From Entrophospora sp. SA101 (taxonomy: Eukaryota > Glomeromycota > Glomeromycetes > Entrophosporales > Entrophosporaceae): DNA of 16,502 nucleotides. Shown one piece after another: positions 1 to 8,365 of the stretch. Under the pieces are notes generated by a model. The model was given only the letters and a program-made list of their open reading frames with translations, had not been told where the DNA came from and ran no database searches. The position numbers and the translations under genes are program-made. Numbering within the stretch: position 1 is the stretch's first letter; each line of letters opens with the position of its first letter. The stretch lies in NCBI GenBank assembly GCA_958430865.1, contig CAUDNR010004120.1:36675-53176 (forward strand), in the 5' to 3' direction.

Positions 1-24
1 AAAATTACACAAGAAATCAATTGT

Positions 25-46
25 GGTATATACCATGGTATATACC
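25..46. repeat. 22-bp perfect palindrome
   Basis: The stretch reads the same on both strands. It is built from two copies of ggtatatacc around a central AT. Related tatatacc/ggtatata pieces follow at about 58-68 and 90-101, so the first 110 bases are a cluster of short inverted copies of one motif, just before the Tc1-like remnant. They could be the worn terminal repeat of that element, but no matching cluster is seen at its other end. Seen directly; role unknown. Confidence 0.5.
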
Positions 47-114
47 GGGTATAAATATGGTATATACCCCTCAAATTGTTTATAACATGTTATATACCAT
101 CCCTACTCCAAACT

Positions 115-985
115 ATTATGGAAACTGGTAGCATTGAATTAAAAAAGGTAATGGTCACCCTAAAAAAGCTACCAGTGGAACATCAATTGCGATTTAAGAT
201 GGGATCACTCTCTATCTTCCTGAAAACTGGAAGTTAAATTGACTGAAAAAGGTATTAGTGTGTCCTATATAACAATTCCGAAGCATATGTATAGCTTGGG
301 TTATGAGAACAACTTTCCATTAGCAACCACAATGTTTACAAGTGCATGTGTGTAGGAATTGGCTCATGCTCATCTTGATGAAAACTGGAATAAAACCCTT
401 TTTTCAGATGAAACAGCTTTCCGGTTGTTCTGGAATAACTTTCAGCAAATAATGACAAGACCATATTATGTTGAAATACTTTAGAGGCACTTACCTGAGG
501 TTCAACAAACACTTGGACGTGTCTGGTACTTTCAGCAAGGCAACAATCCTAAGCATCCTAGTCATGTGACCAAGGAATTTCTCCAGGTCAATGTGCCTGA
601 GATTATTGACTGACCATCCAATAATCCTGACCCCAACCCCATATATAACCTATGGAATATCATCAAGACCAATGTGGAGAAATTATGACCAAAAAATCTT
701 GATGATTTAAAACATTTTTTGATTGAGGAGTGGGAGGATGTTCCAGATATACATGAAGTCGAAACTATTTTGACCATTGCAGATCTGGTGGAAATAAGGT
801 CGAAATAAGGTCGAAACTGATTTTTACTATGTAGTTGCCTCAAGTCGAAACATTTTGACTTTGGAATTTTAATTTCGACTTCATGTATTGTTCCAGACCC
901 TGTTATAAAAATTTAATTGGATCAATAAGGAAATATTGTGAAGCAATTATTGAATGAAATGGTGAATGAATATCCTATTAATTTT
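115..985 (+). pseudogene. Decayed Tc1/mariner transposase
   Basis: Transposases of this family cut and paste DNA at TA sites using a DD34E/D catalytic triad. The pieces here lie in order but in shifting frames with stops: an HTH-region segment ETGSIELKKGNGHPKKATSG (about 120-180), HLDENWNKTLFSDETAFRLF (about 372-430, first catalytic Asp at 407-409), QQGNNPKHPS (533-562), NNPDPNPIYNLW (about 619-655), DDLKHFLIEEWEDVP (about 700-745), then after an inserted MITE VPDPVIK and a degraded end to about 985. In the family the second motif reads QQDNDPKH and the third PIENLW. Here the second Asp is Gly and the Glu is Tyr, so two of the three catalytic residues are gone as well as the frame. Part of the middle is missing. 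A dead fossil copy; family assignment is strong from motif order. Confidence 0.85.
748..888. mobile_element. 141-bp MITE inside the Tc1 remnant
   Basis: The ends are inverted: atacatgaagtcgaaa at 749-764 and its exact reverse complement at 873-888. The element is flanked by a 9-bp direct repeat tgttccaga at 739-747 and 889-897, and the transposase reading resumes on the far side, repeating the residues VPD. A 9-bp target duplication is typical of Mutator-like elements, though the one-base offset of the left end leaves an alternative boundary. The interior carries more gtcgaaa copies (about 799-805, 811-817, 844-850). No coding capacity; non-autonomous. Confidence 0.75.
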
Positions 986-1116
986 TTTTAATAAACCAAT
1001 ATGTTTCATAGATTTAAATGAGTCATTTTATGGATGATTTGCTTTAATGGTTGTAGATTTATTGCAAATTTACAGAGGGCAAGATTTTTCTTTCCATACT
1101 GTATATTTGTAACCAC

Positions 1117-1236
1117 AGTCAAAGCTTGTTATAGTGGACACTTGTTTCCAGGCATTTTTGTCCATTATAACAAATTTCCACTATCTTTTTATAGTGGACT
1201 TATTATAAATAAATTGAAAAGTCCTTATAACAAGAT
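1117..1236. mobile_element. Short inverted-repeat element, pogo/Tigger-like ends
   Basis: The motif gttatagtggac at 1128-1139 returns inverted as gtccattataac at 1160-1171. It returns forward as ttatagtggact at about 1189-1200, and inverted again as gtccttataac at 1221-1231. A perfect stem, tccactat/atagtgga with a 6-nt loop, lies at 1177-1198. The outer copy is preceded by cagtcaaagcttg, which resembles the CAGT...GTTATA terminal repeats of pogo/Tigger transposons. It could be a tiny MITE or one end of a larger lost element. Boundaries are approximate and no target duplication was identified. Confidence 0.4.
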
Positions 1237-1250
1237 CAATTTTTTATTAG

Positions 1251-1703
1251 TATGGTTAACTCAATCTAAAGACCTCCTATTGCTACACCATGTACTCAAA
1301 TTTCAAAAATTGTGATTTTGTGATTTGTTCAAAAATGCAATAAAATTTTTTAAAAAAGGGCTTCACATGATTTTGGTTAAAAATTTATTTTCCTTACTGT
1401 CAAATTTAGATATGATGGTCAAGTTTTAGTCTAAATTTAGTAATGATGATCTAAAACTAGTATGAATTTAGCAATTATCATAATGCTCAAATTTTTCATG
1501 GGCATAGTAAAGTACATGTTTTAAAAAAGAATAGAACTCTATAACAAACAATTTTTTTGAGAAAATCTTTCTATTACATTAAAACTAAAGGCACATTCTA
1601 TCAACTAATAGAGCTATTTTTTTAAAAGGTAAGACAGAAAATGACTTCTATACTTTTAAAAATTGTCCAAAATTTAGGAGGTCTTTAGACCAAGCCAACT
1701 ATA
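1251..1703. mobile_element. 453-bp MITE with 29-bp imperfect terminal repeats
   Basis: The left end (1251-1279) and the reverse complement of the right end (1675-1703) match at 23 of 29 positions, including an unbroken 14-bp core tctaaagacctcct. Both ends start with TA, as expected for Tc1/mariner-type insertion. The interior is AT-rich and has no reading frame of note. It contains a stem gttttag/ctaaaac around 1423-1460. Non-autonomous; an ORF overlapping its left end (1034-1315) has no coding signature and is not a gene. Confidence 0.55.
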
Positions 1704-1929
1704 GAAATGGATGGCAAAATGTGTTGATCATTGAAACAAAAATATGGCACAACCATAATTTAACATTCAACATTTTTAATACATTTAATATAACAACAAA
1801 TATAATTTATTCAGATATGTGACCATTTGTTATTACTATAGATGCCGCCCAAATCCTAAATTATTTGGGATTATGGCATCCCAAATGTACAAATTAAATT
1901 TTGGAAAGCCTATTGAAGAATTCCCAAAT

Positions 1930-2099
1930 CCCAAATTAATTTGTACATTCCAAATTAATTTGTACATCCCAAATTAATTTGTACATCCCAAATTACTTTG
2001 TACATTCCAAATTAATTGTACATCCCAAATTACTTTGTATATTCCAAATTAATTTATACATCCCAAATTAATTTGTACATTCCAAATTACTTTGTATGA
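1930..2099 (+). repeat. Left subterminal array, nine 19-bp units
   Basis: Nine consecutive units of cccaaattaatttgtacat follow one another, differing mainly at the first base (c/t) and at the a/c in the middle. One unit has a 1-bp deletion. hAT transposases bind repeated subterminal motifs, so these are probable binding sites (inference). The same motif runs inverted near the right end of the element. Confidence 0.85.
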
Positions 2100-2399
2100 A
2101 ATCAAAATGATATTGTCACCAATTATTGTTTGGGAGAGTGTGTTAATTGATGATAACAATATAAAATTTAAGATTATGTGGATCAGAATGAATTGGCTAC
2201 TAATGAATTAGTTTTATTAGCAAATAATTTTGGTTTAGTGATTTAAGAAAAATGTTTTATTTAGTCAAAACTAATTTATTAACTAATTTCTAAGTTAATT
2301 TTATTATAAAACTTTAAGACAAAGTTATTTTACAAGCAAGTTGAATTTGAGCAATCTAACATTCTAGCTGCGATATCGCGACGTAACATTCTAACCATG

Positions 2400-2632
2400 A
2401 TGCTAATTTCTAAATAAAGCCAACTAATTTTAACGTTATACAAATAAAAATAAAAATGTAATACAAATAAAATAATAAAAATGTAAGTAAATATGAATAA
2501 AAATAAAATAAGAAATAAAATATAAGGAATAAATAAATGTAGATATAAAAATAAAGTAAATAAAGTAAAAAGAAATAAAAGATTTGGTTCGGAATTGGGG
2601 TATTTTGACTAACAAAATTAGCATGTCAAATA
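2400..2632. other. A-rich, C-poor tract inside the hAT left arm
   Basis: Between about 2440 and 2585 the + strand is nearly all A with T and G in a loose aaataaaaataaaaatgtaa pattern and almost no C. It is bracketed by atgctaattt (about 2400) and its reverse complement aaattagcat (about 2616), so it may be a small insertion nested in the transposon. Just upstream, gcgatatcgc (about 2372) is a 10-bp palindrome between two copies of taacattcta. The minus-strand ORF here (2436-2624) is a product of the composition bias, not a gene. The rest of 2100-3027 is plain AT-rich DNA. Confidence 0.4.
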
Positions 2633-3027
2633 ATTTTTATATATTTGAATACCTAACACTATCAAATATCCGTGTAATAAATTACATATAATTAAATCAT
2701 GATAAATGTAACAATTTATGTAAATAAATAAGAAATAGTCTAAACATTATAGTCAAACAAATTATTATTTTATTTTACTTTTTAAGTTTAGAAAAATTTG
2801 GATAGTTAAACATCATGCATACAGGCATGCTCAGTAAAAATGTAGTTTTTATTTTTTCTCACACATAAAATTTTAAATGGATAATTAATATCCCAAGGTC
2901 CACCCATTAGTTAATCAATATAACAAAACCAACTCAATTATTTAAAATCAAAGTAAATATTATCTTTGTTGATTCTTATTTATCCAGTGGTACCTGTTAT
3001 GTGTATATTAATTGTTTTTATAATTAG

Positions 3028-5558
3028 ATGAATAACAATGATGAATTGACTTCATTACAAACTAATAATCATTTAAGAAGAAAAATTGGTAGACCAAGAA
3101 AACCAATTTGGCAACATTTTACTGAAATTGGTAGCTCTAACAATAATAACAATAATAAACGACCTGGTGCAAAATGTAATTACTGTGGTCAACAATGGGC
3201 TTGTGGGAAAAGTTCTGATATGATATCTCATATTGCATTGTCATGCACTAAACCTCCACCACCTGATATATGTATAAAGTTTCAAAATGTATTGCAAAAT
3301 GATGAGATTAGTGAGGATGATGATGATGTAAATAATAATTCAAAAAAAAAACAAAAACAAACAAAAATTTTTGATCATCTTGAGAAAAAAACAATTACAA
3401 ATGAAAAACAACTTAGATGTTCATATGCTTTAACAAAATTTTTTGTTTGTTGTGGAATTCCATTTTGGGTTGTTGAAAACCCATTCTTTGTAGATTTTAT
3501 TACTAATTTATGTCCTGGTTTTCATCTTCCTAAAAGAACCACATTGTCTACTACATTTGTTAATTTAGAATGTGCAAAAGTAATTTCAAAAATTAACAAT
3601 GGCCTTGTTAATGAGGTTAATCTTACATTAGGTATTTATTTATTTTATCAATAATTTTAAAAATTTGACTAAAATTTAAAATAATCAGGTTTGGATGGTT
3701 GGACTTCTCCAGCAGGACAATCATTATATATTTTTGTAATTATGACATCAGATAGAAAAGAGTATGTACACTCTTTAAAGAATTTTTCAAAAGATTCACA
3801 CACTGGAAACTTTCTATGTACTGAAATATCACGAGTTCTTAATGAAGTGGGTGTGAATAAATTTTCTGCTGTGGTCTCTGACCATGCTGCGAATATAGTT
3901 TTAGCAAAAAAATTAATTTCTGAACAATATCCTCATATAATACCAATGCAATGCATTGCACACCACATCAATCTCTTAACTAATGATATTATGAAATTAG
4001 AATGGTCATCAAAATTAATTAAAGAATGTAGAAAAATTGTCAAATTTTTTACTAATTCACATGCTGCTGGTGAAAATTTGAGAGAGGAAATTATTAATAA
4101 TCGGATAATATGTGGGGGTTTAAAACAACATGTAAAAACTAGTTGGACAACAGCATTTGACTGTACAAACTCCTTAATAAGATGTAAAGTGGCAATTAAA
4201 AATGTAAGTTTTTTTTTGTTTTTAGATTTAAGTCAGTGATGTAGTTAACATTTTCTTTATATAATTTAGTTGGTAGAAAACAATTCCTATTTATTTAATA
4301 ACAATATTTTGTCAATTTTGAATTGTCGTAATTTTTATCGTGATGTTGAGGACCTCCAAACAATTCTTGATCCAATTAAGAAAGCAATTGTCATGCTTGA
4401 GCATAGAAGTGCCACTCTGGCTGATTGTTTTATTTGTTTGATAAAATTGGCAGTGATTATTAAGGAATTTCCACAAAATAGAAATAATTCCTTCCAAAGA
4501 AGATGTCAGTTAGCATTTGATAAACGTTGGAGTGAGTTTAATTTTGAGCTGTATTTACTTGGTTATTTCCTTCATCCACAATTTAGAGGTAAAGTACTAT
4601 TACTATGTAATAATAATTTCAATTAACAAAATTTGATTAAATAGTGATCAATTTAGATAAAGGATTGCATGCCAACACTTTTCAAATGATATGTAAAAAA
4701 GCACTTTGCATTTGGAAATCTCTTGGGGGTGGCAATACTTCTGCAAATGAATTAGTTGCACAATTGTCAAATTATTCATTAAAAATCCAACCATATGATT
4801 TTGAATTTGTTCCTGAACTACATTCTGTAAAAAATTGGTGGTTGATGTGCAAACAAAAAAATAATCATATACAAAAATTGGCTTTAATGATTAATGCAAT
4901 TTCTCCTCATAATGTTAGTTGCGAAAGGATGTTTTCAGTTTTAGGATGGTATATGGATAAGAGACATACTAGGTAATTAATTTACTTCTGACACTTTGAA
5001 TATCATATAAATGAAATTATTTATTATTTACAAGATTCTGCTGATCAAAACAAATTTTTTTTTGTTTACTATATGATGTTCATTTTCAGATTGAATTGCT
5101 CACTTCTTGAAAATATGGCATGTATGCATTCATACTACGTTTCCAACACAAAAGATGAAATCAAAAGTGCTTATCAAGAACTGAATGAAACAGAATTTGA
5201 ACAAGTTGTAATTCAATCAAATCTGCACTTTTCTGGTACTTTGACTGATGAAGAAGTAGATGAAAATAGTGATGATGATGGTGGATCAGTAGAAGAAGAT
5301 AATGATAATGATGGTGAGAGTGAAGAGCAATTGGCTGCATCTGAAATAAATCAAAATTTGGTAACATTTGAAGAATTGATAAATGTGGATGATGAAGAAC
5401 TCCAAAATGTTTTAGGAATTGAGGTTTCTGTTGTAATTCCACCCTATGAAATTATTGAACATGGAGATCCAGAATTTGATGTAGAGTCAATTGTAGATAA
5501 TTTAATGACAAGGAGATCAAAAGGATCAAACCAAAATGTTAATGTCACTAATGAATAG
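3028..5558 (+). CDS. hAT transposase with BED zinc finger, five exons, 744 aa
   Basis: Proposed exons are 3028-3631, 3689-4203, 4270-4588, 4645-4972 and 5090-5558; introns of 57, 66, 56 and 117 bp are all GT-AG and every join keeps frame. The protein should cut out and reinsert the surrounding element in the nucleus. N-terminus: an AT-hook-like GRPRKP (residues 21-26) and a BED finger with W28, F31, C50, C53, H68 and C73. RNase H-like core: LDGWTS (probable catalytic D204), VSDHAAN (probable D266) and MQCIAHH (C290, H293). C-terminal hAT dimerisation region: WW......SPHNVSCERMFSVLG with probable catalytic E573, closing across the last intron as RHTRLNCSLLENM. An Asp/Glu-rich tail of about 110 residues follows. 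A possible polyA signal AATAAA lies at 5636. No stop or frameshift interrupts the model, so it may be active; the exon 1 start could move if an upstream exon exists. Confidence 0.9.
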
Positions 5559-5713
5559 TAATTAATAATTGATTTTTTTTATTAAAAATTTATTATATTA
5601 AACAGTTGTGAAAACAATAGTATTTATTAAATATAAATAAAACTATGATTTTTATTTCAAGTAAATTATTATTATGAAATATGAATGATATAAAAAGTAG
5701 TTGCAAAAAGTAA

Positions 5714-5860
5714 TCAAATTAATTTGGGATGTACAAATTAATTTGGGATGTACAAAGTAATTTGGGATGTACAAATTAATTTGGGATGTACAAAGTAATT
5801 TGGGATTACAAAGTATTTGGGATTTGTACATTTGGGATGTGCAAATTAATTTGGGATTTG
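5714..5860 (-). repeat. Right subterminal array, seven to eight 19-bp units
   Basis: Units of acaaattaatttgggatgt, the reverse complement of the left-array motif, repeat here. Units nearest the right end are shortened or run together (ttacaaagtatttgggattt). The array ends about 17 bp inside the right terminal repeat, much closer than on the left side (about 75 bp). The opposite orientation shows that it belongs to the same hAT element. Confidence 0.85.
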
Positions 5861-5873
5861 GGAATCATGATTT

Positions 5874-6701
5874 TTAATTTGGGCGGCATCTATAATTTTC
5901 ACCACCTTTGTCTGCACGAACCCTAATTGGAATGCCAAATTTATTGCATCCATCTAAAAAATATTTCAATACTGTTTTAGAACGGTTATTACTACTACAA
6001 TGTAAAAATGTTATCATTTGTGTAAATCCATCAATTCCTCCATGTATAACAAATTTCCATTTGATTAATTTATGATTTCCATCAATGTGCCATAATGAAT
6101 TAGGACCAGCAACATGATATACACGTCTAGGAATAATATATGCCCAACGATTAATGATCCTAAATGAATCAATATGATATAATGAATCTCTGAGTCTCTG
6201 ACGATGAATTTTTATTCCTAATGATCTTAGTGTTCCCATAATAATATTTTGTCCAGAGAATGGTTGCTCTTGTCTAATAATTCTAACCACACCATCAATT
6301 TGTTCATTAGTTAATTGTGTATATTCACCTATATCATCAGGAATGTTTAATTCTCTTCTACGTCTTTGAATTGTTTTACTAGATATTCCAAAGATTGTAG
6401 CAATTTTTTCCCAACTAAACCCTTCTTTTCTCAAAATTCTGATTGCATTTTCACTAACTAATATTGTAGGTCTACCACTAGTACATCTATATGAAATAAA
6501 CTTATTTATTGGGTTATTATTTTCTGAATTTAAAGTTTCTATTTTGGTTTCTAGTTGTCTTTTTAGGTTTATAATTTCTGGTAAAAATCCCAGAATATTA
6601 TCATTGGGAAAATTAATAATAAGTTGTGTAAACATGGCTAATAAAAGATCAAGCCTTTCTATATGTAATTCAATTGAATTTACATCATCAGAGTTAAGCA
6701 T
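5874..6701 (-). pseudogene. Integrase-type (DDE) gene truncated by the hAT end
   Basis: The reading frame resembles transposon-derived integrase-core proteins found in fungi and animals; the exact element family is not identified. From the ATG at 6701 it has a leucine-rich, probably helical N-terminus, then a helix-turn-helix region (about residues 76-120: GRPTILV...ISSKTIQRRRREL), then an RNase H-fold core with GPNSLWHIDGNHKL (first Asp, about 207), HGGIDGFTQMI and RVRADKGGEN (second Asp, about 264). It stops at once: the next codons, YRCRPN plus stop, come from the hAT terminal repeat. The third catalytic residue, normally some 35 residues later in a motif like HNQRIERLW, is missing. The frame can be read upstream to 6785, but only to a GTG, and that part lies inside the tandem repeat, so 6701 is the first usable ATG. 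Probably inactive. Confidence 0.75.
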
Positions 6702-6712
6702 TCTGTTAGCAT

Positions 6713-7128
6713 ATTGAATAATTGATAAAACATTTGTTAGTATGTTTTGTTCATAAATCTTGTCCTTATTGCTTACTTCGATCACTCCTACACAACTATT
6801 GAATAATTGATAAAACGTTTGTTAGTATGTTTTGTTCATAAATCTTGTCCTTAACGCTTACTTCGATCACTCCTATACAAACTATTGAATAATTGATAAA
6901 ACGTTTGTTAGTATATTTTGTTCATAGATCTTGTCCTTATTGCTTACTTCAACCACTCCTATACAAACTATTGAATAATTGATAAAACGTTTGTTGGTAT
7001 GTTTTATTCATAGATCTTTGTCCTTAATGCTTACTTCGATCATTCCTATACAAACTATTGAATAATTGATAAAAGTTTGTTAGTATGTTTTGTTCATAAA
7101 TCTTGTCCTTAATGCTTACTTCGATCAA
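6713..7128. repeat. 85-87-bp tandem repeat, about 4.8 copies
   Basis: Copies start at 6713, 6798, 6884, 6970 and 7057, each opening with attgaataattgataaaa and closing with cttacttcgatca. They differ by a few substitutions and 1-bp indels. The unit length is not a multiple of three, so it is not a coding repeat. The first copy covers the region immediately 5' of the integrase ATG on the minus strand, so the array sits where that gene's promoter or leader would be. Some subterminal transposon regions carry such arrays; whether this is one is unknown. Confidence 0.9.
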
Positions 7129-7744
7129 ACTGGATCTTAATCTTTATTATCATCCTCAAAAAAGATGATTCATTGTCGTCGTTTGCATATTATTGTTTAA
7201 TGTTTCTATAACAACTACTGATTGATGGATATTCATAATAATCATTAATGAAACTTTAATCAATATAAAGTCAGAAATATAAACAATCACTAATAAAATA
7301 CCTTTTCATGACTATTAAAATTTCTATAAAATAGTTTTTCGTGAACCTCTCTAAAACTTATTAACCAATACCCCCCATAAAGTAATGACCATATGAAAGC
7401 TTAAAGTATTCTACACCTTCTCATTTACTATCAAGTCTTTTAAAGCGATATTGAGAAATAATCTGAGGTTTGAAGTGAAAAAGTAATACCGTTTTTGAAT
7501 AGCCGTGAATTCATGTAGAGGAGACCTTTCGGTATGAAAAAGTATTCATTAGAAAGCTTTAATGGAGTACTCTCATTTTAGTCTAACAATGAATTTCGAG
7601 TTTATTATATAAATAACGAGATATTTTAAAAAAAAACTTCATGTGACACGAATTTCGAATTTATTTTCACATATAGATCAAATTGATGTGACATGTCCTG
7701 TGACTAATAAAGAGAGTTTCGGCCGGAAACCTTAATCTGGTTAG

Positions 7745-7870
7745 GGTAGATGCCAATGCCCTGGTTTAAAAGAATCACCACCACCATCACCACCTAGCTT
7801 CTATGATAGTTCGGACAGTTTTGATAACAATACAGACTCAGGTTCTAATTATGAAGACTCTAATATCTGA
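7745..7870 (+). pseudogene. 41-codon Ser/Pro/Asp-rich coding fragment
   Basis: Between a stop at 7742 and a TGA at 7868 one frame encodes KESPPPSPPSFYDSSDSF followed by an acidic Asn/Ser tail ending YEDSNI. The amino-acid mix looks like a disordered protein C-terminus rather than random AT-rich translation, and the local base composition is richer in C than the surroundings. There is no ATG, so it would have to be a last exon (the preceding bases end in ttag) or a leftover of a lost gene. The family is not recognised. Confidence 0.3.
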
Positions 7871-8329
7871 TGTGAGTTCTGAGTAGGGTAACATATAAAT
7901 TAAAATTAGAATTTAACCGAAGATCACAAGTATGAAAATTTCATCTTTCATATATTAATATATCGAAAAAAATTATCGTCATGAAATAAATGAAATAATA
8001 ACATTAGCATGGATATTGATGAGAAATATTACAAACTTCCACTATGCTCAAATTAATACATAATATTTAATATCAATCCTTTCATGTTTCGTAATTCAAA
8101 AATTGGTCATAAGGCAAAAAAACCGATTTCTTGCTCCCTTCCTTGTATGATTAAAATTGTTTAATTGGACCTCGGATAAGAGAACCATCTGTACGAAGAA
8201 AACCTTGTTAAAAAAGGTCCATTTTGGGAAAGAACGAGGCCGTTTTCGGCCCAAAGGTGTCAAATATCAATTTATTTAATACCAATTATAATTATTCGAG
8301 GTCGTTATTTTAATAAATTGTAAAATCAT

Positions 8330-8346
8330 TTTATTTAAGATTTATT
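8330..8346 (-). promoter_or_regulatory. Putative polyadenylation signals of the VPS72 gene
   Basis: On the minus strand AATAAA occurs at 8341-8346, 20 bases past the TAG stop, and again at 8330-8335. The position fits 3'-end formation, but in DNA this AT-rich the hexamer is also common by chance. Confidence 0.35.
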
Positions 8347-8365
8347 AAAAAAATCATCAAACAAA

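Larger units (their letters stand above)
1837..5894 (+). mobile_element. Complete hAT-family DNA transposon
   Basis: The terminal inverted repeats are tatagatgccgcccaaat at 1837-1854 and its exact reverse complement at 5877-5894. Next inside are two subterminal arrays of the same 19-bp motif in opposite orientation (1930-2099 and 5714-5860), then the transposase gene (3028-5558). The left non-coding arm is about 1.2 kb and the right about 0.3 kb. Four of the 18 terminal bases (tata) might be flank rather than element. hAT elements normally make 8-bp target duplications; comparing the bases outside each end gives no convincing one. Intact reading frame plus both ends suggest a young, possibly autonomous copy. 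Confidence 0.85.
7129..8365. other. AT-rich intergenic stretch, no clear gene
   Basis: No long frame and no recognisable RNA gene are visible. Two local items stand out: a Pro/Ser/Asp-coding fragment at 7745-7870 (listed separately) and a small stem ggccgttttcggcc at about 8239-8252. The 3' end of the chromatin gene on the minus strand borders it at 8366. Confidence 0.5.

Noticed and set aside
562..843. 93-aa minus-strand ORF
   Set aside because: It is antisense to the Tc1 fossil and runs into the MITE; no independent protein character.
1034..1315. 93-aa plus-strand ORF
   Set aside because: It spans two short inverted-repeat elements and has AT-driven composition (Phe, Leu, Lys); no domain.
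5161..5442. 93-aa His-rich minus-strand ORF
   Set aside because: It is the antisense of the acidic tail of the hAT transposase; the His/Leu richness mirrors Asp/Glu codons.
6702..6785. GTG at 6785 as start of the integrase protein
   Set aside because: Nuclear genes start at ATG; this 5' part lies in the first 86-bp repeat unit and an in-frame stop sits just upstream.
6713..7128. CRISPR-like regular repeats
   Set aside because: Units are head-to-tail with no unique spacers and the context is eukaryotic.
7775..7795. caccaccaccatcaccac string that looks like a His6-tag code
   Set aside because: It is a natural CCA/TCA simple repeat read in the Pro/Ser frame; there is no vector sequence around it.
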